DNA of 64,000 nucleotides from Ailanthus altissimus (lineage: Eukaryota > Streptophyta > Magnoliopsida > Sapindales > Simaroubaceae), in the NCBI GenBank assembly GCA_946807835.1, contig OX327704.1:3224001-3288000 (forward strand), read 5' to 3'. Made by a program: the position numbers and the translations under genes. The stretch's first letter is position 1; every line of letters starts with the position of its first letter. This document shows, piece after piece, positions 8,398 through 20,869 of this stretch. Under the pieces are notes generated by a model, which had not been told where the DNA came from, searched no databases, and saw nothing but the letters and a program-made list of their open reading frames with translations.

Positions 8398-11287
8398 AAA
8401 TGGTTAGATCTCTCAAATGTTAGTATATAATATTTTAATTTTTTTTTAGATAACTCGACACTTTCTTGGCAGCTTTTAAATGATCATTCCTAAATTATTT
8501 TAATGTCTATCTAACATACCAACAAAGAAAGCTGATATGTAGCTTGTGCAAACTTAGTATATATTAAGCTTCCTATTAAAAAAAAAGAAATTTTAATTTA
8601 TTTATTTAAGCTCTAATTCATTTTTTGGACATAGCATAAAATTAACTTTTTCTCCTTTTTAGATAGAGGTAACATTTACAGAATAACTTTTTATACCAAA
8701 TCTTTTAAGAATTTTATCTATATATACTTTTTGAGACAACTCTAACAATCTTCATGACCTACCCTAAAATATTTCAATTCTTATTATGTAGGTTGTATCC
8801 CATATCTTTCGTTTCAAAATTATTATAAATAAATTGCTTAGTTTCATGCAAAATACCGAAATCATTAATAGTAAGCAAAATATTGTCACATACATAATAG
8901 AAATATAAACTTGCTCCTACCATATTTGGATATATACATTGATCAATGATATTTTTCTTAAATCCGAATAAGGTTATAATATTATAAAACTTAAGATACC
9001 TTTATTGGGAAGCTTATTTAAGTCCATATATTGATCTTTTGAATTTGCATACCATATGTTCCTTCATTTTACTTGAGAAGCCCTCAACTTGGTCCATGTA
9101 AGCCTCTTCCTCCAAAATCCCATTTGGAATGGTTGTTTTCACATCCATTTTATATAACTTCAAATCATAACAAGTTACAAGTGTAGGAAATTTATGTTGA
9201 GGATACAAAGAAATGTGTTTGCCAAGGCATGCAAAACATTGTCCTTAATATTATTTCTTCCCCTACTAGATTGTAATCTTGATACAAATATGTTAAATGA
9301 TAGGATAATCTCTAAGATTCAACTGTCCTTAATATTATTTCTACTCCCATTAGATTGTAATCTTCATATAAATGTGTTGAACGATAGGATAATCTCTAAG
9401 ATTCAACGACAAGATAAAAGTTTTAAGAATGCACTTTCAAGTGCAACTTTCTTAGACAACTAGTAATCACATTTTAATTTGGAGTATTTTTGAAAATAAA
9501 TTGTAATAATAAATTCAAAATCAAGAAAAATTATTCTTTTTATTTTGAGAAATGCCATCAATTTATAAAGAAGAGATTACTTTTTAGAGAGACATCAAAC
9601 CCCCTTTAAAGAGCTACAATAATTGGAAATTCATGGTGGCTTTTCCCAAAAGACATTCCAAACAATTGGCGCTGTGACATTGGGCATTTGTTTCTAGTGC
9701 TACAATGCCACTTCTTTGTTTTTTTGTTTTCCTATGGTTTTTATTTTTTCCTTGATTCTCATTTTTAGTCCTTTATATCTTGTCTTCCATTTTACTTTGT
9801 TTATTTTAAAATACTCTTGAAATTTCCAACAAGTCTGGTGCAAAAATCTCCTTAAAATCAATGCATTTTTTTAATTTTTGAATAAAACATTTAGCAACAA
9901 GTTTAAATTTATGTCATTCAATATCGTCGTCAAAGTCATGTTTGGCCTTAAAGACCCATTACAATAAAGTATTTTACATTCTTGAGGCAATTCAATAATT
10001 TCGCAAACTTTGTTTTGTTCCATAGATTTTAACTTATCATTAATGACATGAATCCAGTAATAGAATCAACACTTTTTATGGCTTCTGAAAATATAATTGG
10101 ATCCTTATTATTATTAATGTTGAAATTTGATTATTGTAGATAATCCACATAATTATTAGAAATAAAAATCTCATTTTTCTTTGGGATCTTCTTAATGTTA
10201 TATCTTGTGGTTATTCTATAATTAGCTCATTTGTAGTAACTTTATTATGAAATTTATTATCATTAACTTGTTCAACATTGTTAGGTTGTGTGACAGTTGT
10301 AGGAACAATATTTTAAGAAGTTATAAGTAATGAAACTTTCATCCAAACTTCTTGAAAAACCACATTACGTAAATTTTCACTCCCTTCAATTTCACATTCT
10401 TAATGAAACATTATGTGATTTTTTACTTTCACCAATTTCACATTCTCAATAAACCTAACATTATTGGTTTCAGCAATTCTAGGGTTATGATTGGGATAGT
10501 AAAACCTATACCAATAAAGCAACCACCAATTTTGAGAATCCAATTTTTTTTCATGTAGATTATACATTATTGTTTCTGTCGGATAACCCAAACATGAAAA
10601 TGCCTTAAAACATGTTTTCTTCCTATCTACAGTTTAAATGGTATCTTTTGAAATATCCTGTTAAGAACCTAATTTAACAAATATGTGGCAAGCTTAAGTG
10701 CATACATCCATAATTATATAGGTAAACAAAAATTATTTAACATACTTCTAACCATGTCCTTGATATTATGAATATACCTTTCCACTACACCATTTTATTT
10801 TGTTGTACCTAGCATAGTGTATTGAGCATTATTCCATATTGTTTTAGGAATTTGGCAAATAAATTAAGACATTATCATAATTCATTATACTTCCCATAGT
10901 ATTCACCATCTATATTTGATTTTACAATTTTTACTTTTCTATCTAATTGTCTTTCAACCTCAGCAATCTATACCTATAAAGCTTCCACTACTTGAGATTT
11001 TTCATAAAAGAAATATATATAACATGAAAAATCATCAATAAAAGTGGTAAAATACTTTTCTCAATTCAATGATGGAACTTTAAAAGACCCATAAATATCA
11101 ATGTAGGCAATTTCAAGGAGCTATGTGTTTTTTGTGGCTCATTTTATAGTGTGGTTGATTTGTTTTCCCTTAATGCAATTCACATATTCACCCAAACCAA
11201 TAAAATCTTGATTTGGTATGATCTCAATCTTTACTAGTCTTAATAATCTTTCTTTAGATATAACACAAATGTTAATGCTACAAGGAG

Positions 11288-12386
11288 CCCGGTAAAGAAG
11301 ATCATGCATGTTTGCTAAAGAACTCGTTATATGGGTTAAAGCAATCGTTTAGACAATGGTATAGGAAATTTGATGTGTTTATGATGACTTATGGTTTTAG
11401 TAGGAGCAAGTATGACAGATGTGTATACTTTAAGAACATAAGTTGTGAGATGATATATTTTCTTCTATACATCGATGATATATTGATCGCCTGTAAAATT
11501 ATGGAAGAAATATAAAAACTTAAGAAACAGTTAAGTGACAAGTTTAAGATGAAGGATTTGGGAGCAGTAAAGAGAATATTGGGTATAGATATTGTGAGAA
11601 AAAGAAGAGATGTTATCTTCTTATCTCAATAGCGATATATACTTAAAATTCTAGAGAAGTTTGGTATGTCTAATGCAAAGGCTGTCTCTACTCCTTTGGC
11701 CATGCATTTCAGACTTTCAGCAACATAGTCGTCAACATCCGAAGAGAAGAAATTACAGATGAGTAAAGTACCGTATGCAAGTGTTGTGAGGAGCATCATA
11801 ATACAATGGTTTGCACAAGACCAGACATAGCACGGGCTATAAGTGTAGTGAGTAAATATATGGCAAATCCAAGTAAGGATCATTGGCTTGTAGTAAAGTG
11901 GATTCTAAGATATTTCAAGGAGACGTCAAATCACAGGTTGATGTATAAGAAGGATGAGGACAGTAATGAAATGGTAAGAGGTACGTAGACTCAAATTATG
12001 CAAATGATCTAGACAAGAGAAGATCGTTGACAGGTTACGTATTCACAGTGTTTGGGTGTAGTGTATGTTGGAGATCATTTCTACAACATGTGGTTGCACT
12101 ATCTACCACAGAGGCAGAGTACATAGCTGTTGGTGAAGCTATTAAAGAGGCTATGTGGTTAAAAGGCATATGCGCAGAGGTATTGGCTAATGAAGATGTG
12201 AACACCAACGTATGTTTTGACAGTCAGAGTGTCATACACCTGAGCAAGCATCAAGTGCTCCACGAGATGTCAAAACACATTGATGTACAGCTCCATTACA
12301 TTCGAAAGATTGTCCAAAGTGGTGAAGTTTATCTAACGAAGATAGCGTCGTCTAAAAACCCTACTGACATGTTGACTAAATAACTG
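11288..12386 (+). pseudogene. Copia-A reverse transcriptase and RNase H, broken
   Basis: The 3' half of a copia polyprotein. RT begins mid-domain with KEDHACLLKNSLYGLKQ and keeps the catalytic YIDDI box (about 11467-11485), then FKMKDLGAVKRILGIDI. Premature TAA/TAG codons follow, several of them CAA/CAG to stop. A frame change leads to ARAISVVSKYMANPSKDHW (11806-11988), and a last open stretch at 12027-12383 carries the RNase H region (ALSTTEAEYIAVGEA, KHIDVQLHYIRK, NPTDMLTK). It abuts the oppositely oriented Copia-B at 11285 with no integrase or gag, so its 5' half was lost. The polypurine tract and LTR follow at once. The RNase H part is repeated at 14561-15046. Confidence 0.85.
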
Positions 12387-12499
12387 CCCTCGGTTAAATT
12401 TATCCTATGCAAGGACTAAACCGGCGTCATCACTTTGTGAAGGTGACCGAAGATGTAGAAATGGGATATCGAGTTGCTTTGTGGATGATTTTGAATCAA

Positions 12500-12509
12500 T
12501 GAGGAGATT
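12500..12509 (+). other. Copia-A polypurine tract
   Basis: TGAGGAGATT lies immediately before the LTR start TGTGAGAATATT, the position expected of the plus-strand primer. It is repeated at 15160-15169 in the duplicated unit. Confidence 0.7.
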
Positions 12510-12705
12510 TGTGAGAATATTAATTGAAAATCATCGGGATATGATTTGGAGCGTAAGCCAAGTGCGTAGGATATCGAGAATTGAAGATAGACGGGAAAGG
12601 AGGCAAAAAATAAAGAAGGTGGTACCTAAGCATAGGCATCGCAGCGACCAGAAGTGGACACCGCAGCTCCCAAAACAAAACCTGAGTGCCGCGGCGCCAG
12701 GTGAC
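12510..12705 (+). repeat. Copia-A 3' LTR, truncated
   Basis: Begins TGTGAGAATATTAATTG and matches the other Copia-A LTRs through the GC-rich block (GTGCCGCGGCGCCAGG near 12686). It then diverges at about 12705 instead of continuing to TATA, R and U5. About 200 of the usual 630-670 bp remain. A copy sits at 15170-15365. Confidence 0.8.
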
Positions 12706-13845
12706 CAACGTTTGCACTTTCCTCAGTCCTCTTTCTATTAATTTTTTTTTTATTTTTCCATCTCTTCATCTCTCATGTGGGCTCCTTTTGTTTTTGGTGA
12801 CCGGTTAGAGTTTCACTGCTGTGGTACCCCGCTACAAGGCTGACTTCAACAGGATTTGCTATTCAACGTCGTGCTATGCCAACCGTCGAAGGCTCAATGG
12901 ACCCAGTCGTAAAACTAGAAAATATTTACTGAGTCTGTTCAACGGCGTACCTATCACTCCTTTCGCTGAACACCATTGCACATACTCCTCTCTATCGACT
13001 CATGGGCCCATCGATTATCAAGCCACCTCTATTGGCATTCCTCCATTTCTAGTCACCATGTTTCGCGGCTCCATTCCAGCCACTACCGCTCTTCAGTGCA
13101 TAATGTGACGCTTGCCTCTGGTGAAGTTACGGCAACTATACCTCTGCTTTTTATTGCCTCATATTCTAGTCCTTCACTGAGGCTAACCACCGTGGGAAGT
13201 TGTCGCTATTAATCAAGCATGTCATGCTCTCCGAACATTGCTCTGCTCCCAAGTCGGTGTTATGCATTTTTTTCAGCAATCTATTTTACGCTACAACCAT
13301 GGATATTTGTGTTGGTTGAAAACTTAGACTTAAGGATTTTGGAATAAGTTGTGTGTGGTTTGTAATTTCTTCTAATTGTACTACACCTTGTTGTTAAGAG
13401 TTTTGATTCTTGCAACTGCTGTCTCTTCGATCTGTTGCTTTCATTTTCCCTCTCTCAAGCCCTCTAGCCACTGCTAGCAAATAGTCATTGTTGTCGGTTT
13501 TTTAATAATGAGGCTTTTTGTTTGATTTAGTTTTTAATAATTCATCCCTTATTTAAGGGATATGTATTTTCCTCTTTGCGATGTCTGTTATTCTCTTTTT
13601 GTAGAAAAGTTTGTATTTTTCTTTTGTAAAAGAGTTTCGTTTTCCCTTATCAGGGATGTCTTTACCCACTATGGATATAATTGATACTCTTCTTTGCAAG
13701 AGTTTGATTTAGAAAAGTCTCAATATGTACTCATTTTACTAGATCCTGGTAATCCTTTAATTTTAGTATCAAAGGTCTTTTAATGTATTATCTTGAAGTT
13801 GTTCAATGATATATCATTATTCCTCGAAAAAATAAAGAGAGATTA
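12706..13845. other. Unassigned 1.1-kb block, possibly the 3' end of a retroposed sequence
   Basis: This block has higher GC than its surroundings at first (12780-13260) and short open frames at 12821-13108 and 12976-13212 that match nothing I recognise. The second half is T-rich and ends with GATATATCATTATTCCTCG followed by an A-rich run, which looks like the 3' end of a LINE or a polyadenylated transcript. It sits between a truncated copia LTR and BBE flank sequence and is repeated at 15366-16505. Confidence 0.35.
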
Positions 13846-14272
13846 AATTAGTCTCCCAATAAATGGAGGAACTAACTAACTAACTAAATAACCATCCACC
13901 CTTTTTTAAGAGATTTCGGTATAACTCAAAATAAACAACTTTAACTCTCCATCCCTCCAAACGATTAGAGAAACTTTGGTTCGACTCGAACTAAACAACC
14001 CTCCATCTTCAGTTTGACTTAAACTATACAAATCTTAATTACCATCCCTCTAGACAACTGGAAGGACTTTGGCTCAACTCGAACCTAGCACCTCGATAGT
14101 CAAAATTTGGCACCAACCACTTGCCCACATGAGTGGTCGTCGAAAATTATTATATTTAGTATTTACATGTTTTTATGTTTTCATTATATTTAGTGTGTAC
14201 ATGTCTATATGTTTTTCTATTTTCTTTTATTAAATTTAAATAAGGCATGAAGATTTATAAATAACAAAAATT
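13846..14272 (-). other. BBE gene 3' flank, degenerate copy
   Basis: Similar to the sequence just downstream of the intact BBE-like gene (about 26880-27286): CCAATAAATGGAGGAACTAA, the repeated ACTAAACAACCCTCCATC phrases, and the ACTTGCCCACATGAGTGGTC end all have counterparts there. It lies in the same position relative to the BBE fragment as in the intact locus. Confidence 0.7.
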
Positions 14273-14548
<276 letters not shown>

Positions 14549-14560
14549 ATTGTAGATATT

Positions 14561-15046
14561 GATTCTAAGATATTTCAAGGAGACGTCAAATCACAGGTTG
14601 ATGTATAAGAAGGATGAGGACAGTAATGAAATGGTAAGAGGTACGTAGACTCAAATTATGCAAATGATCTAGACAAGAGAAGATCGTTGACAGGTTACGT
14701 ATTCACAGTGTTTGGGTGTAGTGTATGTTGGAGATCATTTCTACAACATGTGGTTGCACTATCTACCACAGAGGCAGAGTACATAGCTGTTGGTGAAGCT
14801 ATTAAAGAGGCTATGTGGTTAAAAGGCATATGCGCAGAGGTATTGGCTAATGAAGATGTGAACACCAACGTATGTTTTGACAGTCAGAGTGTCATACACC
14901 TGAGCAAGCATCAAGTGCTCCACGAGATGTCAAAACACATTGATGTACAGCTCCATTACATTCGAAAGATTGTCCAAAGTGGTGAAGTTTATCTAACGAA
15001 GATAGCGTCGTCTAAAAACCCTACTGACATGTTGACTAAATAACTG
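14561..15046 (+). pseudogene. Copia-A RNase H fragment (duplicated copy)
   Basis: Identical to 11901-12386. The open stretch 14687-15043 contains ALSTTEAEYIAVGEA and ends NPTDMLTK. It has no RT upstream because the duplication breakpoint falls inside the domain. Confidence 0.9.
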
Positions 15047-15169
15047 CCCTCGGTTAAATTTATCCTATGCAAGGACTAAACCGGCGTCATCACTTTGTGA
15101 AGGTGACCGAAGATGTAGAAATGGGATATCGAGTTGCTTTGTGGATGATTTTGAATCAATGAGGAGATT

Positions 15170-15365
15170 TGTGAGAATATTAATTGAAAATCATCGGGAT
15201 ATGATTTGGAGCGTAAGCCAAGTGCGTAGGATATCGAGAATTGAAGATAGACGGGAAAGGAGGCAAAAAATAAAGAAGGTGGTACCTAAGCATAGGCATC
15301 GCAGCGACCAGAAGTGGACACCGCAGCTCCCAAAACAAAACCTGAGTGCCGCGGCGCCAGGTGAC
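15170..15365 (+). repeat. Truncated Copia-A LTR (duplicated copy)
   Basis: Copy of 12510-12705, preceded by the same polypurine tract at 15160-15169. Confidence 0.8.
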
Positions 15366-16505
15366 CAACGTTTGCACTTTCCTCAGTCCTCTTTCTATTA
15401 ATTTTTTTTTTATTTTTCCATCTCTTCATCTCTCATGTGGGCTCCTTTTGTTTTTGGTGACCGGTTAGAGTTTCACTGCTGTGGTACCCCGCTACAAGGC
15501 TGACTTCAACAGGATTTGCTATTCAACGTCGTGCTATGCCAACCGTCGAAGGCTCAATGGACCCAGTCGTAAAACTAGAAAATATTTACTGAGTCTGTTC
15601 AACGGCGTACCTATCACTCCTTTCGCTGAACACCATTGCACATACTCCTCTCTATCGACTCATGGGCCCATCGATTATCAAGCCACCTCTATTGGCATTC
15701 CTCCATTTCTAGTCACCATGTTTCGCGGCTCCATTCCAGCCACTACCGCTCTTCAGTGCATAATGTGACGCTTGCCTCTGGTGAAGTTACGGCAACTATA
15801 CCTCTGCTTTTTATTGCCTCATATTCTAGTCCTTCACTGAGGCTAACCACCGTGGGAAGTTGTCGCTATTAATCAAGCATGTCATGCTCTCCGAACATTG
15901 CTCTGCTCCCAAGTCGGTGTTATGCATTTTTTTCAGCAATCTATTTTACGCTACAACCATGGATATTTGTGTTGGTTGAAAACTTAGACTTAAGGATTTT
16001 GGAATAAGTTGTGTGTGGTTTGTAATTTCTTCTAATTGTACTACACCTTGTTGTTAAGAGTTTTGATTCTTGCAACTGCTGTCTCTTCGATCTGTTGCTT
16101 TCATTTTCCCTCTCTCAAGCCCTCTAGCCACTGCTAGCAAATAGTCATTGTTGTCGGTTTTTTAATAATGAGGCTTTTTGTTTGATTTAGTTTTTAATAA
16201 TTCATCCCTTATTTAAGGGATATGTATTTTCCTCTTTGCGATGTCTGTTATTCTCTTTTTGTAGAAAAGTTTGTATTTTTCTTTTGTAAAAGAGTTTCGT
16301 TTTCCCTTATCAGGGATGTCTTTACCCACTATGGATATAATTGATACTCTTCTTTGCAAGAGTTTGATTTAGAAAAGTCTCAATATGTACTCATTTTACT
16401 AGATCCTGGTAATCCTTTAATTTTAGTATCAAAGGTCTTTTAATGTATTATCTTGAAGTTGTTCAATGATATATCATTATTCCTCGAAAAAATAAAGAGA
16501 GATTA
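15366..16505. other. Unassigned 1.1-kb block (duplicated copy)
   Basis: Copy of 12706-13845; see that entry. The sequence from 16506 to 16932 is the duplicated BBE 3' flank. Confidence 0.35.
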
Positions 16506-16932
16506 AATTAGTCTCCCAATAAATGGAGGAACTAACTAACTAACTAAATAACCATCCACCCTTTTTTAAGAGATTTCGGTATAACTCAAAATAAACAACT
16601 TTAACTCTCCATCCCTCCAAACGATTAGAGAAACTTTGGTTCGACTCGAACTAAACAACCCTCCATCTTCAGTTTGACTTAAACTATACAAATCTTAATT
16701 ACCATCCCTCTAGACAACTGGAAGGACTTTGGCTCAACTCGAACCTAGCACCTCGATAGTCAAAATTTGGCACCAACCACTTGCCCACATGAGTGGTCGT
16801 CGAAAATTATTATATTTAGTATTTACATGTTTTTATGTTTTCATTATATTTAGTGTGTACATGTCTATATGTTTTTCTATTTTCTTTTATTAAATTTAAA
16901 TAAGGCATGAAGATTTATAAATAACAAAAATT

Positions 16933-17208
<276 letters not shown>

Positions 17209-17220
17209 ATTGTAGATATT

Positions 17221-18200
17221 GATTTGAAACGTAATGCAAAACTAATTCGGTACAAATTAAAGATCTTTCAAAAATATTAATGCAAGTGTAAAAGCAATTT
17301 CATTGGCTTGGAAATTTGAGCTCCAGATCTGCACAGACTGCACTATTTCAGATTCTGAGAACTTGAATGCTTAATTCATTTCTCGTCATTCATCAATTGA
17401 TATACACAAGAATTTTTTCGAACCTGAATGTAGTTTATGTTACATTTTAACATAATGCATTCCAGTTAAGTATTAAGTCTGCTCGATTTCTTAGGGAGAT
17501 TAACAAATTTGCTATGGTAAATTTGGGAGACAGCACTTCAGGTGACACACATACATAGTAGTATATCCGAGCACTAGACTTAAATAAATCTATTCATATT
17601 GAATTTCTATGATAGCTCTGTCATCCTAAATCCTGTAAATTAATTTTTTCCATGGGAGTGTTTGCTAATTCTTGAGCCTGCGTCAACCTTTTTCAAACTT
17701 GACTTTAATAATTCATTGTACATATCAAAAGTTTCTAAGTGACTTTTTCGCTTTCTTGATGCAATTCGTATAATGTAAGTTATCCTATTACACAGCAGTC
17801 AAGTTCCAAAGTCTCCTCTAATTTGTTGGTTGGTGTTTTTTTTTTTTTCTTTGTGTTTGTTTGCTTGATAAGATCCAAACGAAAAGGAAAATAATATAAC
17901 CATAAGCCGGCCACTACCGTCTGAATGAATATTAAAGAAAATATACAAGCATGACTTAAGTGAAAGTCAGAAAAATTTAAAACGTAATTCAAGGGACCAA
18001 ATAAAAACATATTGTTTTCCCAATAAACCTAATCAAATTTATAAGACTACGCCTTAAAACACGTGAATCCACCCATTACAAGGTAGAAAATTAATTTATA
18101 TATATATTATCAAGATGATATATATATTATAGCTCATATCTAAAAATATTTTCAACTCCACGTTATCGGATCTATCAATATATGATGTCCCATATTTTCA
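17221..18200. repeat. BBE-flank repeat, copy 1
   Basis: Begins GATTTGAAACGTAATGC and contains TTGGCTTGGAAATTTGAGCT, CAGATCTGCACAGACTGC and CTTAGGGAGATTAACAAATT. It matches 26095-26560 and, in two parts, 29845-30200 and 32049-32310. In the intact unit this repeat lies 0.7-1.2 kb beyond the 3' end of the BBE gene, so a gene is expected to its right. Here that position is taken by LTR insertions and no BBE coding remains. Confidence 0.75.
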
Positions 18201-18379
18201 ATTAATCCTCTGATTTATAATAAAGGTCTATTTGTAAATATTTTAAAGTTAGATCATTTTTTTTATAATTTGGGGTAATTTTTAGAATTTTTAGAATTTT
18301 GAAAGTCTTGGAGCTATTTTACAGTTATCAACATTTTAAGAGTCAATTTGTAATTTGTAAAAAGTTTATGGGTTATTTT
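18201..18379. other. Short AT-rich spacer
   Basis: Phrases such as TAATTTGGGGTAATTTTTAG suggest gypsy-type LTR sequence, but no element can be defined. It is the left pre-insertion flank of the solo LTR. Confidence 0.3.
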
Positions 18380-18384
18380 ATAAT

Positions 18385-20469
18385 TGTTAGGGTTTATACT
18401 TACATGTCATCCCTATTTATATGAATATTTATTTTGTAATATTTATACAATGAATATTTTATTAAATAGCGAATAACTTTTATTAAATAGTACTTAAGCT
18501 TGTAATATTATAGATATTATATGATCTAAATAAGTTCATATCTTGTTTAAAGAAGTTTAGACTAGTGTTAAGAGTTAGCAAAGCTGATAATTATAAATGC
18601 TAAGAGTTAGCAGGTTATAATAGCCAGCGATATCTAAATAGTTAGAACCTTATCTATAATGTGACAAAGACTTGAGAATCTACTAGTAATGACATAATTA
18701 CAAAGAGTTGAATAGATACTAAGAAATGTCATTATGTAAGTATCTTCTCAAATAAAGAGTTCCTGATCTACGTTTACCAATGAAGGTCTATCGGTGAAAC
18801 ACAATAATATAAATTAGTGTATTTCTATATCTGTATTGTACAGATGATTATTCTTAGTTAACCATGAGTTTGGTTGAAGCTCATATAAACATACAGGTAT
18901 TCAGTTAGGACTGGATACTAAAAAGACTCACGAGAACCCCAATAGATATCCTATGACACCGTCAAAGGAAGGTCTTCTCGAGTTGAGTAGTATTTGTGAT
19001 CCTTCGACCTGAATGCTACGGTGGACTTGTGGGAGATCCAACATACTTTCGTTCCACGTATGTCAGAGACCTTTCATGGTCTGACCGCTACGTGTCGCTG
19101 GGTATGGTCCGATGCTCATGAAGTTCGATGTGCGTAGATATAGGATCCGCCAGCTCACATAGATGGGTTGTATATCCGAAACTTCAAGATTGTATCTTGT
19201 AAAGCCTTATGGCCGTAAGCAATCAACCTGGGAAAAGCGTTTCCTACAGGTTTGAACATTATAGCAAAAGTGTTTGCGTATATTGTTAATTAAGATACGA
19301 ATCTGGAGATAAAGTAATGGATGAAATTATCGGGATTTGATGGTAATGATCTATATCCCGCTCATCGATGATATAATGACGAAAGGATTATACGAATATG
19401 TAGTAACCTCAACATGTATGGTCTAACGCGCTAATTTGTAATATCCATAACGTGTGTGTGGGGCATCGATCACGGACTTATGGAATAGTTCCATTTGATG
19501 AATCAAGCGTGGACCTAGGAAGTCCCAATATGAAATGTACTCTTTGAGCACTTAGGTAGCGTACCATATTGAATAGTTCAATACAGTAAAATCCAGCAAT
19601 TTACTAAGGTTAAGTTAACTAAAGTAAATGAATAAATGGTGGGATCCGCTTTAGGTTAACTCGGTAACCTAGTAAGAACATAAATGTAATTTCACTTAAT
19701 GATTATTTAATTGTTAAATAATTCAAATAAATATTTATTTATTTAATTGTTAAATAAATGATTTTGTTTAACTAAGGTTAAGAGTTAACCATTTGGTTAA
19801 GTTAACCTTACTTAATGGTTAAGTAAAAATTAATTTAACCCTAGTTAAGTTAGTTAACTATGTTTAAAATATTTAAATGTTCATTTAACCTAACTAGAGT
19901 TAAGAGTTAACTATGATTAGGTTAGGTTAAATGCAAATTGAAATTAAGTGTAATAAAATGAAATTAAATTCATTTGTATAAATTAGACAAATGTAATTAA
20001 ATTCATTAGTTTTTGTTAATTTTCATTTTGCTAAAACTTTGGCTAGCCATTACAAAGAGAGAAAAGAGAAATTATTTTCTAATTATTGGATTCAAGAGTT
20101 GAATTCATAATTTTCTTTTATAAGGCATAAAACCAATTTAGTAAAATAGGTTTTGATTAAGTGTTAATCAAAAGAAAAAATCAAGAACATAAGTTTCTCA
20201 ATGGTTGTCATTCTAGATAATCAAACTCACCATTGTTGATTACTAGAATTGGTCAAAGATTAAATTTCGGTGGACTTCAACAATTTCCATCCAAAGGTTT
20301 CAAGGGTTATTTCTCAATTTTATTTTTGTTAATTCCTTTAATATGTAATGATTGTGTTTACTACAATGTTTTAAGCTTCCGTTGCCTGATTATATGTATG
20401 AGATATGTATATATTGTTGTTAAACACAAAAATCACATGCAAACACCCTTGAATATTCAACTCCCAACA
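18385..20469. repeat. Solo LTR, 2085 bp, with 5-bp target duplication
   Basis: Starts TGTTAGGG and ends CTCCCAACA, giving imperfect terminal inverted repeats of TG...CA type. It is flanked by ATAAT at 18380-18384 and 20470-20474. There is no coding frame and no primer site next to the right end, so it is a solo LTR left by recombination. An end-proximal GCTTCCGTTGC phrase is like that seen near the 3' ends of many plant LTRs. The family is not known to me. Confidence 0.75.
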
Positions 20470-20474
20470 ATAAT

Positions 20475-20869
20475 AGCATGAACATATAAATGCGTAATAT
20501 GCGATCAGTAGATCGAAAACTATTAAAGCCATCGCTCGGCCATTTTCTTTCTAAATTGTACTTATGGTAACCCTAAAGCTCTATACTCATGCAATAACTC
20601 AACTAGCACCGTACACGTGAGTAGGTCACGGGGTGTCTCAACTAGCAACACCCACTATGACATCTCAAGACATCTCAATGGCTATGCAGTGGAATCCTAC
20701 ATCGCCTACATATAGTGAGACAATATCCCATACACATAGAACGACTCACATGACTCGACAACCTAACTTCCCAGAGTTATTGACACACCCCCTAATACCT
20801 GCCCATGTGTACAGGATATACCGACTGGGTCTTAAACCATCACCACCACTATAATCTGATGATACCAAT
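20475..20869 (-). other. Probable 5' leader and primer site of a gypsy-like element
   Basis: On the minus strand the sequence leaving the LTR at 20870 reads TTGGTATCATCAGA, similar to the initiator tRNA-Met primer site TGGTATCAGAGC, followed by about 380 bp of non-coding leader. The leader was then interrupted by the solo LTR at 18385-20469. No gag or pol is identifiable further left. Confidence 0.4.

Larger units (their letters stand above)
8100..11285 (-). pseudogene. Copia-B pol remnant: integrase, RT, RNase H (minus strand)
   Basis: Read on the minus strand from 11285, the order is that of a copia polyprotein. The GAG-pre-integrase piece (SKERLLRLVKIEI, then YVNCIKGKQINHTIK) comes first, followed by the integrase core (TFIDDFSCYIYIFFYEKSQ near 11050). 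The integrase C-terminal region has YRFYYPNHNPRIAETNNVRF near 10440-10500. RT follows with W..V....SMEQNK near 10020, YDLKLYKMDVKTTIPNG near 9140 and KEHMVCKFKRSIYGLK at 9014-9060. The later part has VGMLDRH and KAAKKVSSYL (about 8450-8530) and YILTFERSNHLKAI near 8400-8420. Stops and frameshifts occur throughout and about 350 bp near 9450-9800 look inserted or unrecognisable. It is an old dead copy of a different copia family from Copia-A, with no LTRs found. Confidence 0.8.

Noticed and set aside
12481..13212. Open frames after the Copia-A polypurine tract, repeated at 15141-15872
   Set aside because: They run through LTR sequence or an unassigned block and match no domain. Identity between the two sets only reflects the 2660-bp duplication.
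20633..20854. 73-codon open frame (MSQLATPTMTSQDISMAM...)
   Set aside because: It lies in non-coding leader DNA next to a probable primer site and has no recognisable domain.
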